A stretch of 64,000 nt of DNA from Enoplosus armatus (taxonomy: Eukaryota; Chordata; Actinopteri; Centrarchiformes; Enoplosidae). Of this stretch, positions 1-12,041 are shown in pieces (within the stretch, counting starts at the first letter, position 1; every line of letters starts with the position of its first letter). The notes under the pieces were generated by a model. It was not told where the DNA came from and did not search any database. It saw only the letters and a program-made list of their open reading frames with translations. The position numbers were made by a program, and so were the translations under genes. The stretch covers positions 26,263,391 through 26,327,390 of the forward strand of contig NC_092180.1 of assembly GCF_043641665.1 (NCBI RefSeq), read 5' to 3'.

Positions 1-1159
1 TACTGGACATAAATCACTGACGCAGAGCAGTTTCATTATTCATGACTTGACCAACTTATACACAAGAATCTGAACTGCTGAACAAAGTGAGTGAATCAGG
101 GTGTCAGTTAAAGTGGTTTGGATGCTTTTGTGTATTGTAATTCTACTGGCTGATTTAGGCTAAAAATGGATTGTGCAATGTACATTTACAGCAAACCATC
201 AATCAAACCACTGTATCGAAAGGCTATTGAATTTAATTTGGTTTTCACATAAACAAAGTATCAGTCTCAGGTGGTCCCTGCTGACCTTGTCCTATAAATA
301 TATTTTTTTGTAACACCAAAGTGACTCAACATTGTACATTTCAGCATGCCGTCAGAGAATTGTCCACATTATCCAAGCCTTACACCTACCACAAGCAAAA
401 AAAAGAGACCCTAGCTAAGGCTGTTTCTCTCGTGACCTTTTTCAGATACCTACTGTACTTACAAGGGAGGAGAGGAAGCAAAGGCCAATTGGCCCCCAGA
501 TTACCGTGCCACCAAATGAACACTCCATGCCAAGACTCAAGGCACTGTGATTGCGCAAGTGTGTATTTACTCAGGCGAGCTCTGGGCCAGCTCACATCCA
601 TTCCGTGCAGCTTGGAGCCTGGTCAGCTCCTCAAGGCCATCATCTAAGATGTTCAGCAGTGGGTTCTTTTGAATGCTGAAAGAAGAAGAGTGCCTGTTGG
701 CCGCGTGAGAGAACGGGAGAAGCCAAAGAGCTGCAGTTAGTCATGCAAGTCTCTCTTTCCGTGAGGTTGCTGATTGTGTGAGAGGTAGCTGACCTTAACA
801 GTACCTCTAAACATTTGGTCCTGTGCTGTGCTACCGAAGGGAAATACCAGCACCGGGATTTTTCTTGCTTCCGCTTATCTTTACTCATTAACTTCGATCT
901 TTTGTGCCTCCACGACTTTCTAACTCATCCTTACTACTGATGTTTAGACTCAGTTTAAGACATTCAGGCACATTCATTGGTCCGGAGCTAAAATTCATCA
1001 GTGCACATTTTGCAGTGTCAGCCTCTCAGGTAATCTTGATGTGGTTAATCTGGGCTTTATGAATCAGACCAACAATTCTTCAACTGACACCAGTACATTT
1101 TTAGCCATGATAGGGGTGTGGTACCAGGGCAATGTTGTCAGTGCACCACTTTGGTTCAT
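1..1159. other. No gene recognised (left edge)
   Basis: The open frames on both strands here (up to 108 codons at 321-647) give peptides with no domain, no signal peptide and no convincing splice-site frame. No repeat that I recognise is present. It reads as unique intergenic or intronic DNA. Confidence 0.6.
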
Positions 1160-1905
1160 TCCATGAATATTGTACACTGACATTCACAATCTCTAGAGCA
1201 TGAGTCCTTATAGACTTTGGTGATCCCCTGACGTTTCCTCTTGTGCCACCATGAAGTTGACCTTTGTGGTTTTGATTGAAATATCTCAGCAACAACTGGA
1301 TGGATTGTCCTGAAACTTACAGACAGACATGCATGTCCTCCTCAGGATGAATTGTAACAACGGATGATCATCTAGTGCCATCATCAGATCAGAGTTTAAT
1401 TTTTATCTTTAATTTTTTAATTTTCCAATTCAATGCAAAACAAATTCTGTTGAAGCTGTACTTTGTATTTCGGGCTAGTTACCACTGAACACAATCTCTC
1501 TTCTCACCTACATCTGCTCTAAACGTTACACATGTTCTAGATTCCATTCCATATACATTGTTCTGTATCTTTGAAGTTTGCATTGACTTGTTCTGTTATG
1601 TAAAAAAAAAAAAAAATTCCCACTACTACCTCAAGTCTATAACTTGCATATTACACATACTGTTTGTGTATATATGTATACATATACGTATGTATTGTAC
1701 TTTCATTGGTTATTTTATTGTTTTATTCTACATAAAATATTTGACCTGAGATGGGGGACATGGTAATCATTATATCCTCTAATGAGCATCAAGATAATAT
1801 TGTCATTGTGAGCATGTTAGCATGCTGACGCACTGCTGTGACTAAATACAGCTGCAAAGGTCTGCTAGCACGGCGGTAGACTCTTTGTCTTGTTGATACA
1901 CAGAA
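1160..1905 (+). repeat. Family A interspersed repeat, copy 1, interrupted
   Basis: Family A is recognised by a fixed order of phrases: a segment like GAAATATCTCAGCAACAACT, then ATGAATTGTAA, then a GCCACCATGA block, then CTGTACTTTGT, then GCATGTTAGCATGCTGA, and finally a TAGACTCTT-GTCTTGTTG end. All occur here in order on the plus strand. About 245 bases (roughly 1500-1745), including a run of A at 1602-1615 and an alternating TATACATA stretch, do not fit the family and look like an insertion or a decayed middle. At least five other copies lie in this window (5893, 12545, 13930, 45985, 57765). It has no coding capacity and is probably a non-autonomous mobile element. Confidence 0.6.
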
Positions 1906-4441
1906 GACAGCTTATTTGTGTGTAACTATTAATATCAATTTTTATATTTTAGATGTTGAACCATACGTCAATGTTCTGTCTGTCTGTCTGTCAGTCAGGC
2001 AAAGGGAAGGAATGGATTAAAAAAATGCTTTTTACTGTCCGTTTTGTTCATTTCCACATGCGGTTACAGTAAAAAACAAAAAGGAAGTAATTGAGACATA
2101 AAAAGACGCACAGCCAAAGAAACCCATATCTATTCCCCACAGACGGCACATATTGTTGTTGACAATTTCACATAGTGATGATGTGAATCTATATTTCAAT
2201 TCACAGCTCATAATTACTCTGCCATTATGCTGCCTTTACACTGGTCTTTGTAATAAATGCAGAGCTACGATAATCTGTTTTAGTGTGATAGAAAGGTTCA
2301 TTAATATGGAGAATACACAGCAGAGTGGTATCAGTGCCGGCAAACAGCAGCACAAACATCATTTTATATTTTCTTGAATTTGCACTCCCCTGCAATAACC
2401 AGCTTTAACTCGCTTTGGTTCATGTTTTGTTTGATTTTAGAAAGGGCTGATGTATGAACTTTCGCCACAAGGTGTAAAGGGTTCAGCTCTGATCAAGGTT
2501 ACCACCCTATGTTTAACAATTACCATCTTGTTCATGATCAAAGATTAACCTCCGGTGTTTTATTCAGAATAACAAAAAAAAACAAAAAAAAAACTAGCTC
2601 ATGCATGAATCCACGCCATTAGGTTAAAAATATCGAAACCCCACCAAGGTTGCTCTCCGTTCTATCCTTCCAACAGGCATGCAAGTATTCAACACCCTTG
2701 AAATCCTGTATATTTTCTTCCAGAAGTCCATGTGTGGGAAAAACAGCTTTCTTCCATCCATTCTGCATGAATCTCAACCAAACACACTCCCTGTAATAAG
2801 CGACACGGCAAAGCAGACTAATGATGACAGACTTGTGGAATACTCGATCAGCCAACATGTCAGCAGACAAACCACAGTCAGCTATGTGCTGTCTGAAGCT
2901 TTAACCCAGAGCTAGTGATGGCACAAAAGAGCTGATGTTAAGGCTTTGGGAGTGTGCGGGGGGAAAAACAGGAGTCAGATGAATATGCCTTCCACTATTG
3001 TTGCAATGTTATGACCGGTCTAATGAGATCTATGGAGAGTTGGGCTTCTCATTTCGTTGTATCACCCATACACTCTCCTGCATGGGGAATCCACTGTGGA
3101 ATGGTCCTCAGACACATCCACTCAGATGGATGGATGCTTTTGCTGATGTTCCAGACAACAGAGCATCATTCAGTGGCTTTTTTATGGTTTACATACAAAC
3201 ACACCGGAGTCCTGTGACAACGGCGCTTTTGCTATTCCCATATGTTGTACAGAAAGAAAAATGCTTGTTTTTTTTTTTGTTTTTTTTTTAAAAAGGTGTC
3301 CTTACTGTCCGCTCGGAATATCATTTTTGTTTTCACATTGTTAGAAATGTTTTCTTCCTTATCTCATCAAAGCAGGGATGAAATCCTGATCTCTCACCTC
3401 AGGAAAAGCCACAATCTACACCCTCCCTCTCTCCTACACACATGCAGGTGCACACTTGTCACACAATGCTTTTGCACTTCACTACAATGCCGTGGCCATC
3501 TCTCCTAACTCAGAGGCAACGGAACAATAGAGCAGCTCGACAACAACACAGCGGCTGCCACCGAGGTCACATCCACAACGCTACCTGCATATTTGTTAGC
3601 AGTTTAATTTTAGCGATGCCAGACCATCTGCTCGGCATTTGTAGATGGCAGAGTGAGCAGTGATTAATCAGTCAAACTATTGCTTCCAATGCTCCAGCTC
3701 TTCATTTCCACTTTTAAAAAAAGGCAAGTGAATCTACTGCTCCTTCATCAGTCACAGGTAAACGAATCATGTAGAGTTCTGGTATGAAAATTACAATTCT
3801 GTATCTTTCTTAATGGAAGGTCGAGTGAAATAAAAAAGGAATCACTTATTTTAATATTGTAAAATCTATTAAAAGCTGAGCTGAAGAAAATACATCAAAT
3901 CTCATAATTAAGTTTGAATATTTCCAGCATGTGTGTTTCTACAGAACTTGAACCGTCCGAGGAAAGTAAATAACAATTATTGTGAAACTAAACCTGCCTA
4001 AGAAAAGTGCAGGGCTACATACAATAAGAACCAGGGCCATTAGGCCCATGTTGCCTCCAAGTTCCCATCAGACACACTGCACAAAGAGCACTGATGGCAG
4101 CTTCATTAGAGACCCAGAAACCAGCCTGTACCAGAATACTACCTGGACCTGGTTTTACAAGTATGTCGGTCAGTTTGTGGAAATTTGTTTAAAAATGTAT
4201 TTAGGAAAGTGCAAGTGGATTTTGACACAGGGCCCCGTCTACAAGACAGGGTCACAAGATTACATTGTAATGCAGGTCCCAGCTGCTCTTGTATTGTCGT
4301 GGTACAAATTCCCAGTCAAATTTGCAGGAGGGTAAACCAAGTGCTTTGAATTGCCTCAACATGACCTAAAAATGTTGATCATGCTTTAGTTACCGCAAGT
4401 GGATATTAAAGGGGGGAAACAGGGGGGAAACAAATGCACCA
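1906..4441. other. No gene recognised; simple tracts
   Basis: Holds a TCTG tetranucleotide run (1975-1992), A-rich tracts near 2573-2592 and T-rich tracts near 3268-3290. ORFs at 2619-2870 (minus), 2954-3217 (plus) and 3982-4335 (plus) overlap one another in several frames and show no recognisable family. A G-rich doublet of GGGGGGAAAC lies near 4410-4430. Confidence 0.5.
1975..1992. repeat. TCTG microsatellite
   Basis: Four tandem TCTG units at the junction between the family A copy and unique DNA. Confidence 0.85.
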
Positions 4442-4600
4442 GAAATGTCAGTAAACGTTTTGCTGGTAGGGTAATATGAACATTTTGTGGCTTTGTAGAT
4501 TATAAACACTCAGACACTCAAATGTATTTAGCCGTTGCAAATTAGTAATATATAAACATTATTTTTAGGAGACAGGGTCACAATATGGAGGTCTACATGC
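4442..4600 (+). repeat. Family E repeat, copy 1
   Basis: Shares ordered phrases with 46395-46580: a GTCAGT-AAA-GTTTTGCTG start, TATGAACATTTTG, then CAAATTAG followed by TATATAAACAT-ATTT and GACAGGGT. Two degenerate copies in one window indicate an interspersed family. Its type is unknown. Confidence 0.45.
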
Positions 4601-5892
4601 TGTGTAAAATCCTTCTACACACTAGCAAGAGTACAATCTGCTGATTTTGATTTTAAAAATACTGAAACCAGCATATACAATACCCACCGTGTGTACAGTG
4701 TGTAGAATGTGAACCCTCCCCAGGTTGCTAAACACATGAAGTAGAACACATGACCTCAGTGTTAGCTACGGGCCTGGTAAAGACTTGAGGATGTGTGTAT
4801 AGCTGCGGTTGTCAGTCTCGCCAAGGCTCAATAACTGTGTCCACTTAATGACACACAGAAAGACTGCAGTCAATCACTCAAGTTGCAGCCCTGATCAGCC
4901 CTAGAACCTCCATTCTCCGTGTTTTAATCAGCCCATTCTTCAGATGAAAAAGGGTTGGGGGGTGGGGATAAAAAGAAGCCTTTCATATTCTGTTCCAAAA
5001 AGGAACTCAATTAAGAGGTCCCAAAAGGGCCCTTTAATGGCTTATGAGGAAAGCAGTGATGAAAGAGACAGAGGTTATAAATATTTCAGGTAATTTTGTT
5101 ATCTATTCATCTCTTCTTGCATATCGACTCAGCGATCGTCTCATTATCTCACAGCCGGATTGTTTTACTTACTCGCTCACTTTTCTGTTGTTTTACGACA
5201 CACTGTGTGTTTCTCGACAATACGTTTAGTGCAGTCTTTTACTGAATTAATGTCATGTCTTATGTGGTTAGTGTAACAGCTTTTATTTTCATATGAATGA
5301 AATTGTTTCCCTCTGTCACAGATTGATAACGCGCTTATTTAATTTACAGTGTATCCATTTCTTGAAAGCTTTTACATTCACCAAACAGCAGGGGTTTACG
5401 ATTATATATGTACTGTATGCGCGGTTCTGCTTTGTGAATCTGTGAGATTGCAATGCACGCGCCCAAGCTTGATTTCTATTCCGCTCCGCTGATTTGCAGT
5501 TAGCCCTAAATGGGCATAGACACACCCCTAATCAGCGTACTTCTGTCTGCTCCATCCGTCTTTACACATGGCCAAAAAAAGAACGTTAAAAGAAGCAAGA
5601 CTTTACCAAATGTCTGTTGCATTTTCAAGGTTCTCAAGCAACACCAGAGCAGCCATCCTCAGCGCAGCGGTGGCTATTAATAGCACACACACTCATTAAT
5701 TCATTACACATGAACCCGCAAACCATCATCAGGGGTGATATCTCATCGGCAAAGGTCGGGAAGGGAATCAGTAATATTTATGTAATGGCATTTATGTTGA
5801 GTTCTTGATGTGCGTCACCATAAAGTAGGAAACGAGGAACAAAAAAAACACATGAAAAAGGACAAAAAGAAAATGTCTGTCCCGACCAAAAT
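4601..5892. other. No gene recognised
   Basis: Short ORFs at 5044-5229 and 5617-5808 (plus) and 5316-5525 (minus) encode nothing recognisable. A G-rich stretch (GGGTTGGGGGGTGGGG) lies near 4950. No repeat family was identified. Confidence 0.5.
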
Positions 5893-6095
5893 CCTGCTGA
5901 TGTTTAGCAGGTATAACATGTTCACTGTCTTAGCTTAGTGTGTTGGCAGGCTAACGTTTGCCTCAGCACAGCTGGACATTTTATTACTTTTGTGTTTAAT
6001 AAAACTTTTTGCATGATAATGGCGCTAGACCCTGAGAGGCACTCGAATGTCTAAACTTTCCACTCAAAACCACAATTTGCAACCTCAGCATGTGG
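5893..6095 (-). repeat. Family A repeat, truncated copy 2
   Basis: Reads as family A in reverse: TGCTGATGTTTAGCAGGTAT, ATGTTCAC-TCTTAG, then further right CACTCAAAACCACAATTTGCAACCTCA, which is the reverse complement of the family's AGGTTG-CA-TTTGTGGTTTTGAGTG segment. The middle is shortened. Confidence 0.5.
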
Positions 6096-7262
6096 ACTCT
6101 GCTCCATAAACGCCAGTAACCAACGACGTACGGCAGATTAGTTCCTAAATACTCGCACACAGCGTGGTGTCGATTCCTAAGCCCCGTTGGGATTTGTAAG
6201 AAGGAGGAGTACTCTCGGAGGTTTGGAGTCTAGAGGACGCTCATCCTGCCGTCACTCTCTTTACTTGTCTTCCCTTGTGACACCTTGTTATCACACCCTG
6301 GCTCAATGAGCAAGAGATGGACATGTATGATAAAACATACAGTAACAGACATCGACATCAGGCTTTGCGAATGACGATCAAAATCCAGACATACACATTT
6401 ACATCATGTGTATGTCTGAAAAAGCAAATCTGAAATTTCCATCATCCAGAAAGAATCGCAGCACACATACTGCCGCTGGTGGCAAGCCCCTCCTAGCAAA
6501 ATGGCATGGTGTGTTTGTGATGTTAAATGAATCAAGATTCTTTTCTTTAGCAATTTAAAGTTCGTCATCTTGTTGATTCAAATATTCTGCCCCTCTAGTT
6601 GCCCATTAGGCACAGAGCAAATAAATAAGATCCTTCACAATTGTTCTCAGTGGGCTGAGTGAAAGGCTAAAATGCTCTGAGAGGAAGCATCATGTGCATA
6701 ATACCTTACCTCCAAACCCACCCACTGTTTTCAGTCGCCTGTTATGTAATGGCAGTGTTTGTAGCAGGTCAAACCACCTGGGGACTCCGATTGCGTTGGG
6801 GGAAGCAGCCGGATCCGACCCAAACTAAACAGGCCTGATCGCAGAGCAAACGAGACGAATGACAATGGAGCAGTTTTAAGTCTTTGCTATAGGAGATAAA
6901 ACACCATGAAGCAAGTGAAAATAGACTAACCAGGATTATAGTGATTCAGGCATATTATATACATCTTTACCACTACTAAACAGCAGAGCCACTGTACTGT
7001 ATACTGTATGTCCCTGTAGGAATATCCGAGAGTAATTATATGGATTTGTTTCCATTAGTGTGATGTAGTCTAATCTTGCTTTGGCTCCTAAAGTTGGCAC
7101 TCAGTAAGCTAACATAAGCCTCCCCATTCTGGTAGTGAGTCAGAACTCAGGGATTCTTTGACGCTTCAACTCTCCAGTCTGTAGAGAGCTCAGGAAGTAA
7201 GTGTGACTCACTCCAATATAACACAGTCTCAGTGTTATTAGATCTGTGTACGTTGTGCAGTA
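6096..7262. other. No gene recognised
   Basis: No frame longer than about 60 codons is open on either strand and no mobile-element motif is visible. A short TACTGTATACTGTATG direct repetition lies near 6990-7010. Confidence 0.55.
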
Positions 7263-7995
7263 CCACTTGGGCCACTTGGGGGCGGCAGAAAAGAGCAGTG
7301 AACGTGACATTGACATATTCTCACCTTTTAAGTCGACATGCCAACTTTGTTAGCACAGTTACCTATACACATGCAGCGGATACATTTGCATTCATTTGAT
7401 GTCATGTTTTTTGTCCACCTGATGAATGAATGTAAGTCCAGCATTCACTCGCTTTATCACGTTTTTGGTCCCTATACTCCAGCGGTAAGTTTACCTTGCG
7501 AGGCAGCGGGATTCGCGTGATTGCCAGGCATGGAGTTATGCGCTTGTGGCTGAACCAAAGTGGTTCGGATCAATCAGCGTCCTATGAGGGACTACTGGCG
7601 GCTACGGGCGAGGTTTAGGTGTGACGACAGCAAGGAGCGAGTGTTGGGAAAACAACAATGGCGGCTCCTAAAGAGGTTAGTGTAGATGCTGCTACAGCAT
7701 CAGTTATATCAGAACTGGAGAATATTGTGCAATGAAAGAAGAGCAAAGAACGTCAGTGAAGGCTTTTCTCGATGGAAAAGATGTTTTCGCTCTTCTACCG
7801 ACTGGCTCTCCTACTATGTCTTATGATTCATTGATCTCATTGGTTGGCCCATGATAGACGTGATAGACAGATGGTTCATCCAATCCCCTGCCAAGTATTT
7901 TTTCAAAGTGCCTGCCCTTTTCTAAACAGTTTTCTTGGACTTCTCAGATGGTTCTGTGTAACAAACCATCTGGGGTGTCAGGTTAGCGGTAAGCA
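7263..7995 (+). repeat. Interspersed repeat carrying a helicase fragment
   Basis: This stretch reads like a multi-copy fish repeat: a GGCCACTTGGGGGCGGCAG opening, a moderately CG-rich middle near 7560-7640, a coding-derived segment (7658-7854), and a small hairpin at about 7945-7974 whose arms are CAGATGGTT and AACCATCTG. I see only this copy in the window, so repeat status rests on memory of similar sequence in other fish. The presence of a cellular-type helicase fragment suggests gene capture by a mobile element. Confidence 0.4.
7658..7854 (+). pseudogene. Helicase N-terminal fragment (RecQ/DEAD-like), frameshifted
   Basis: An ATG at 7658 opens MAAPKEVSVDAATASVISE and runs in frame to about 7731. 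One missing base there would restore the frame into KEEQRTSVKAFLDGKDVFA, followed by LLPTG. The pattern EQ-x-x-A-x-(L/F)-x-G-K-D-V-F-x-x-(L/P)-P-T-G precedes helicase motif I (Walker A, PTGxGKS) in RecQ-type ATP-dependent DNA helicases. Here the reading stops agreeing right after PTG: G-K-S is absent and a stop follows at 7852. The segment is therefore only the Q-motif/motif I edge, with no ATPase core, and cannot be functional. It sits in a repeat-like context, so I take it as a captured fragment carried by a mobile element rather than a host exon. An unrelated short frame is possible but less likely given the match across the frameshift. Confidence 0.5.
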
Positions 7996-8015
7996 TCCGA
8001 CACTTTAGTTGTGCT

Positions 8016-8215
8016 CCACTATGTTCACTAGCTAGTTGCAATCTGCTGTTTGGTGCCGAGTAGGCTCTGTACAGAGGGTTTTTTAAAGCTTCCTTTGCTG
8101 AAAAACAGCTGCTTTCTCCATCTGGAAACAACAATGATTAGAGCGGTGAGGTTGAACCAAAACTGTAAAGTTGTGTGCCACAAAACCAAAACAATGAGCT
8201 GAAGGACGCTAAAAT
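8016..8215 (+). repeat. Family D repeat, copy 1
   Basis: Shares with 48445-48655 the ordered phrases CCACTATGTTCAC-AGCTAG, TTTGGTGC-GAG-AGG, GTACAG-GGG-TTTT, an AAAA-AGCTGC segment and ACAATGAGCTGAA. The two copies are in the same orientation and about 40 kb apart. Non-coding and interspersed, class unknown. Confidence 0.55.
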
Positions 8216-9084
8216 GATTCTCAAAAGTTCAAACTTCAGGGTTTCTAGGGTAAATCTTTGCTTTTGTGATCCCAACTATATGCCTGTGAAACAAGTGAGC
8301 ACTTTTAAACAAAGAACTCCTTAATAATAGCCAAAATGGATTGCTCTCATAGGAGACAAAAATGCCACACTAATTACTGAGAAAAATATGATCACAGAAG
8401 GGAGCTGTTATGCTTTGGGCCTTTTTCTGAATTAGTGTTACGCAGTGGAAAGTATGCTTAATCACTGCTCACAGTGCCAGGCTGCTCGCGAAGGTGAGCC
8501 AGGCTAATGGAGGATGGTTCATCACTTGACACACACCCAGTGTTGGGGTAAAGCAATGGATTGGTTGCCAACCACTAACTTACTTGTGGGGTTTGCAAGG
8601 TAAATCTTGGTGCTCGCAAAATGACCAACAGCTTAGGAAAGCGCAATACAAAATCATGTTGACTTTCCTCCAATATTGCTTTTTTTATGCCAAAATACAT
8701 ACATACAATCATTTGACCTCTTAAGGCCTCAAAAAACAATTTACACAAAACAAAAAATATTTTCTTTTTTTATATATATTCTTCAGTTGAACTGGTTGCA
8801 CCTGTGATAAGGGGTTGCTTGTAGGCATTCCTTTGTTTTGAGGGGTCACAAGTCAAAAAGCTTGGGAGCCACTAGTGTCGAGATGATGAGATGATCTGGA
8901 GAGTTTGGGAGTCCCACTAAGTCTTTGACTGGGAAACGGGTTAAAAATTGTAAGGCATACCAATATAAAGTGTCTTAGTAAGTGTTGAGCCTTCAATGCA
9001 ATCCTGAGCTCTGCCCCCCAAATTTTCTTTTTTCTTCAGCGAATGCCAGTGGAGCAGGGGGGGGGGCCAGGGTTCTACGCCTAC
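8216..9084. other. No gene recognised; ends near DIRS remnant
   Basis: Contains T-rich and A-rich short tracts near 8740-8780 and a phrase AAAGCTTGGGAGCCACTAG (8858-8876) that resembles the end of a common fish repeat. From 8941 to 9084 a minus-strand frame continues past the DIRS homology, but no longer matches reverse transcriptase convincingly. Confidence 0.4.
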
Positions 9085-9540
9085 ACTCAGAGAATCTGCA
9101 GTTACGATATGCAACAGCACCCTGATACCCTGTTTCCATAGCGGCTCCAGCGCCGTTTCCACGCACTTGGAGAGGGTGCGCAGAGCCAGAGAATAACCGA
9201 AGGGTTAACGGTCGTACTGGTACTGTACTCCTTGGAAGAAGCGCAGGAATTTTCTGTGTCTGGGAACAATTGGCACATGACAATAATCATCTCTCAGGTC
9301 GATAGATGTGAACCAGTCGCTGGGATGGATGCCACCGAAGTGCATGTATGTCAACATGTCAGCAAATGGCCGTTTCATGATAAACCTGTTGAATAGAGAC
9401 AGGTCCAAAATTGGGCTCGTTCCGCCTGTCTTCTTTGGTGCAAAAAAATAGCAAGAATAAAACCCTTCGTTCACCTCACCTGGAGGGACCCGGGAGATAG
9501 CTTCCTTTTCCAGAAGCACCGCCAGCTGATAACTTTGAAG
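9085..9540 (-). pseudogene. DIRS-type retrotransposon reverse transcriptase fragment
   Basis: Read on the minus strand from 9540 down, the peptide opens LAVLLEKEAISRVPP, then gives GFYSCYFFAPKKTGG, ILDLSLFNRF, MLTYMHF, DWFTSIDLRDDYCHVPI, HRKFLRFFQGVQYQY. This order (LLEKGAI, PKK-GG-RPILDL, GDWF-SIDL-DAYFH, HR-FLRF-F) is that of the reverse transcriptase of DIRS/Ngaro tyrosine-recombinase retrotransposons. The family's first catalytic Asp is present in SIDLRDDY. After position about 9205 the frame changes: PFG and then SLALRTLSKCVETALEPLWKQGIRVL are found in other frames, and the Y-x-D-D catalytic box is gone (LHIVTAD instead). No gag, RNase H, methyltransferase or recombinase is seen nearby. 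This is a dead fragment of roughly 150 codons with at least one frameshift. Confidence 0.8.
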
Positions 9541-11091
9541 ACCATAAGCATATGATTCACATCATTTTCATCCAGCCCTTGTGCAGTACAACATCTGCAT
9601 TCATTCATTATAATTCTCTACACTCTTGTATATTACAGTGATTTGAAGTGAAAAATGTAAAAAACAACAAACAACGCCAATTAAACTTGAAAAAAGTTGG
9701 GCAAAAAAAAAGCAGGGCAGGGAGGAGCCTCCATCACATCACCAGAGGACGTCACTAACTGGAACTTACACAAACTTTTTTTTTTTTTTCAGCATTTTCT
9801 GTGTTTTTTTTTTTTAGAGAGTTCATATTAAAGTGACAGGAAACCCTTCTTTTATTTGCACAGTTTCTTTCACTCCATCTGGGTCATACTGAGGTAATAT
9901 TAGGATGAAGAAAACATTTCCTCTTTGGCATTACCCGGCAAAGTGTTAAAGTAAAACTAATCTGTCAAGAGAATGTTCTTACTGTCCTCACGTGACATAA
10001 ATAATGGGCGTTATGTTTCTGAATGTTACATAGGCGCGATGATGAGGGACAATTTTTATCAGCAAGCAGTTCTGGGAGCCTTGTGATGGTGCTGGGGGGT
10101 TATGACTATGGAACGGATCCAGTACACCACAACAGGTTTGAATTAACTGCTCTGATTTAATATCTGTGTCTCCATCTCTCAGCCTGTGTTTGATGGATCT
10201 TTATATATGTCTATACATACTATGTGACACAGAACTGTATTTACTGGTTAATAAAATCACAATGTCTTCATAAAAATTGGGTGGAGGAAATAGAAAGTAA
10301 TCTACAAAGGCCATGGTGTGTAAAATTGGATTTTCCATAGGAGCCACAAAGAGGAACAGTTGTCGATAGAGGTGGATGCACACTAGTGTGTTTATCATTT
10401 TGCCTTTTTAATGCAGAGGAAAAAAAAGTTCATGAAGTATAATAGTCTCATACACTTCGTCATTTGCATCCATTGTTTGGGGATCATAGTTATTGGGCAA
10501 CATACCACCAATACAATATCCCATTTGTCTGACTCAGCATTTTCCCGCAATTCAAATAGGTGCATTAATTCTGTACAAATGTGGCAGAGTAGTGATCATG
10601 AAGTAGACCTGTTCCAAATAAGTGTGCATTTCACAGTACATTACCGTTACATTAATGCAACACCTATTCACTTCCATCTGGAATCAAACGTGGACATTTT
10701 AATAAGACCCAACCACAAATTAGATTGTGACAACAGCAAAAATTGGAAGCAAGGTTCAAATGTTCAATATGTCAAGAGAATATGTTAAGTTAATGGTTAC
10801 ATTTTGGGCGAGGTACTTTGTTAGGGTTACAACAACGCTGCAAACAGAAAAGGCCAACCTGCCTCTTTTCCCAGCCCGTCACGAAACAGAGCTGCTTATG
10901 CAGGACTGTGTTTGTTGTTGCGCACTATACATAAATTCCTATAAAATCCTGCATGGATTTTGCGGATACTATTATTTTGAAGGGTACAGGTTAACATTTA
11001 CGGTGTTACATTTCCTGTCGCTAGTGTTGTTAATATATTTTCATGGGACACAATATGTTTTTTTATGTAGAATTTGTATACTTTCCTTCGT
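9541..11091. other. No gene recognised
   Basis: T-rich tracts occur at 9778-9790 and 9808-9816. Two open frames, 10411-10788 (125 codons) and 10727-11116 (129 codons), overlap in different frames. Neither contains a domain, and their AT-rich codons match the surrounding DNA. I regard both as chance. Confidence 0.5.
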
Positions 11092-11142
11092 AAGGGAATG
11101 TGCTGTGTTTCAATGAGAAGTTTAGGGACAGTTTTAGTTTAG
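11092..11142 (+). repeat. Family F short repeat, copy 1
   Basis: About 50 bases (GGGAATG-GCTG-GTTTC-ATG-GAAGTTTAGG-ACAGTT) recur at 12479-12532, 1.39 kb downstream in the same orientation. The second copy runs directly into family A, so this may be a 5' extension of that family. Confidence 0.5.
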
Positions 11143-12041
11143 AAAGTGTGTTTTGCTGCTGTTTCTGGACTTTTCACTGGAAAGGTACGCTTTTTCTTTG
11201 CTCACTTTACAAGCATCATGTCTCTTTCTTGTTTTCAAAAATGGATACAAATGAGATCTCAGGTATAAAGGAATAAAGTGCGGAGATTTAATAGGGCACA
11301 TGTACACAGACAGAGGTCCAGCTGGTGCTGGACCATCTGTCCAGGTGCCCTTTCTAATGCAAACCGAATCATTTTTCAGGACTGCACTACACACAGGATG
11401 CATAAAGTAATTAATTTGCTATTGCCAGAAAAGATACACTTTGTCTATATTTAAAACCAGCATCTTCGTGACTCTATAGGTCTCCCTACAGGGTGAATTT
11501 ACTGACGGAAATTGTTGCAAGAAGGTTGATAGAAAGACATTGTTCATGGCCCTCAATTTTATTCATGCAGTGAAAATTAAACCACAGGAATAAATTGTAT
11601 ATGAAAAGCAATGAATTATATTACATCGGGGACATTTTTGTTTAAAATCGCTATGCGCTATAGCATTGACTGACGTGGCCTTTTGATGATCACAAAGGCT
11701 TATTCCTTCAACTAGTGGCCTAATTACCCTGTAATCTTTCTCCTTTGTGCCAGAGCAAAGGATCAAACATACCCCATTAAAGCAGACCTCAGTCAGCCAT
11801 GTCTCCACTTTGGGCCCACAAACGGATGTTCTTCTGGCATGCAGTAATAGTAATGTGTCAGTCTGAATCATGACAGAAATTATCACTGAGACCACATACA
11901 GTCAAAACTGAGATATTTCAAAGTTAGTGAATTTCAACTGCATAGCCCTTGAGACGACATCATAAAACTGTCTTTTTTGATCTCTAAAGCTCAATACAGA
12001 GTTATCACCCAGATAGCAAGAGTTGTTAATTCAACATTGAG
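11143..12041. other. No gene recognised
   Basis: Minus-strand frames 11134-11403 (89 codons) and 11563-11895 (110 codons) are open but show no motif, signal peptide or plausible splice frame. No repeat was identified. Confidence 0.5.

Noticed and set aside
8810..8880. GGGAGCCACTAG phrase as a second family K copy
   Set aside because: It resembles a different common fish repeat ending. Homology with 50770-50960 did not hold when read through.
10411..11116. Two ORFs of 125 and 129 codons in different frames
   Set aside because: They overlap in competing frames, have no domains, and share the base composition of their surroundings.
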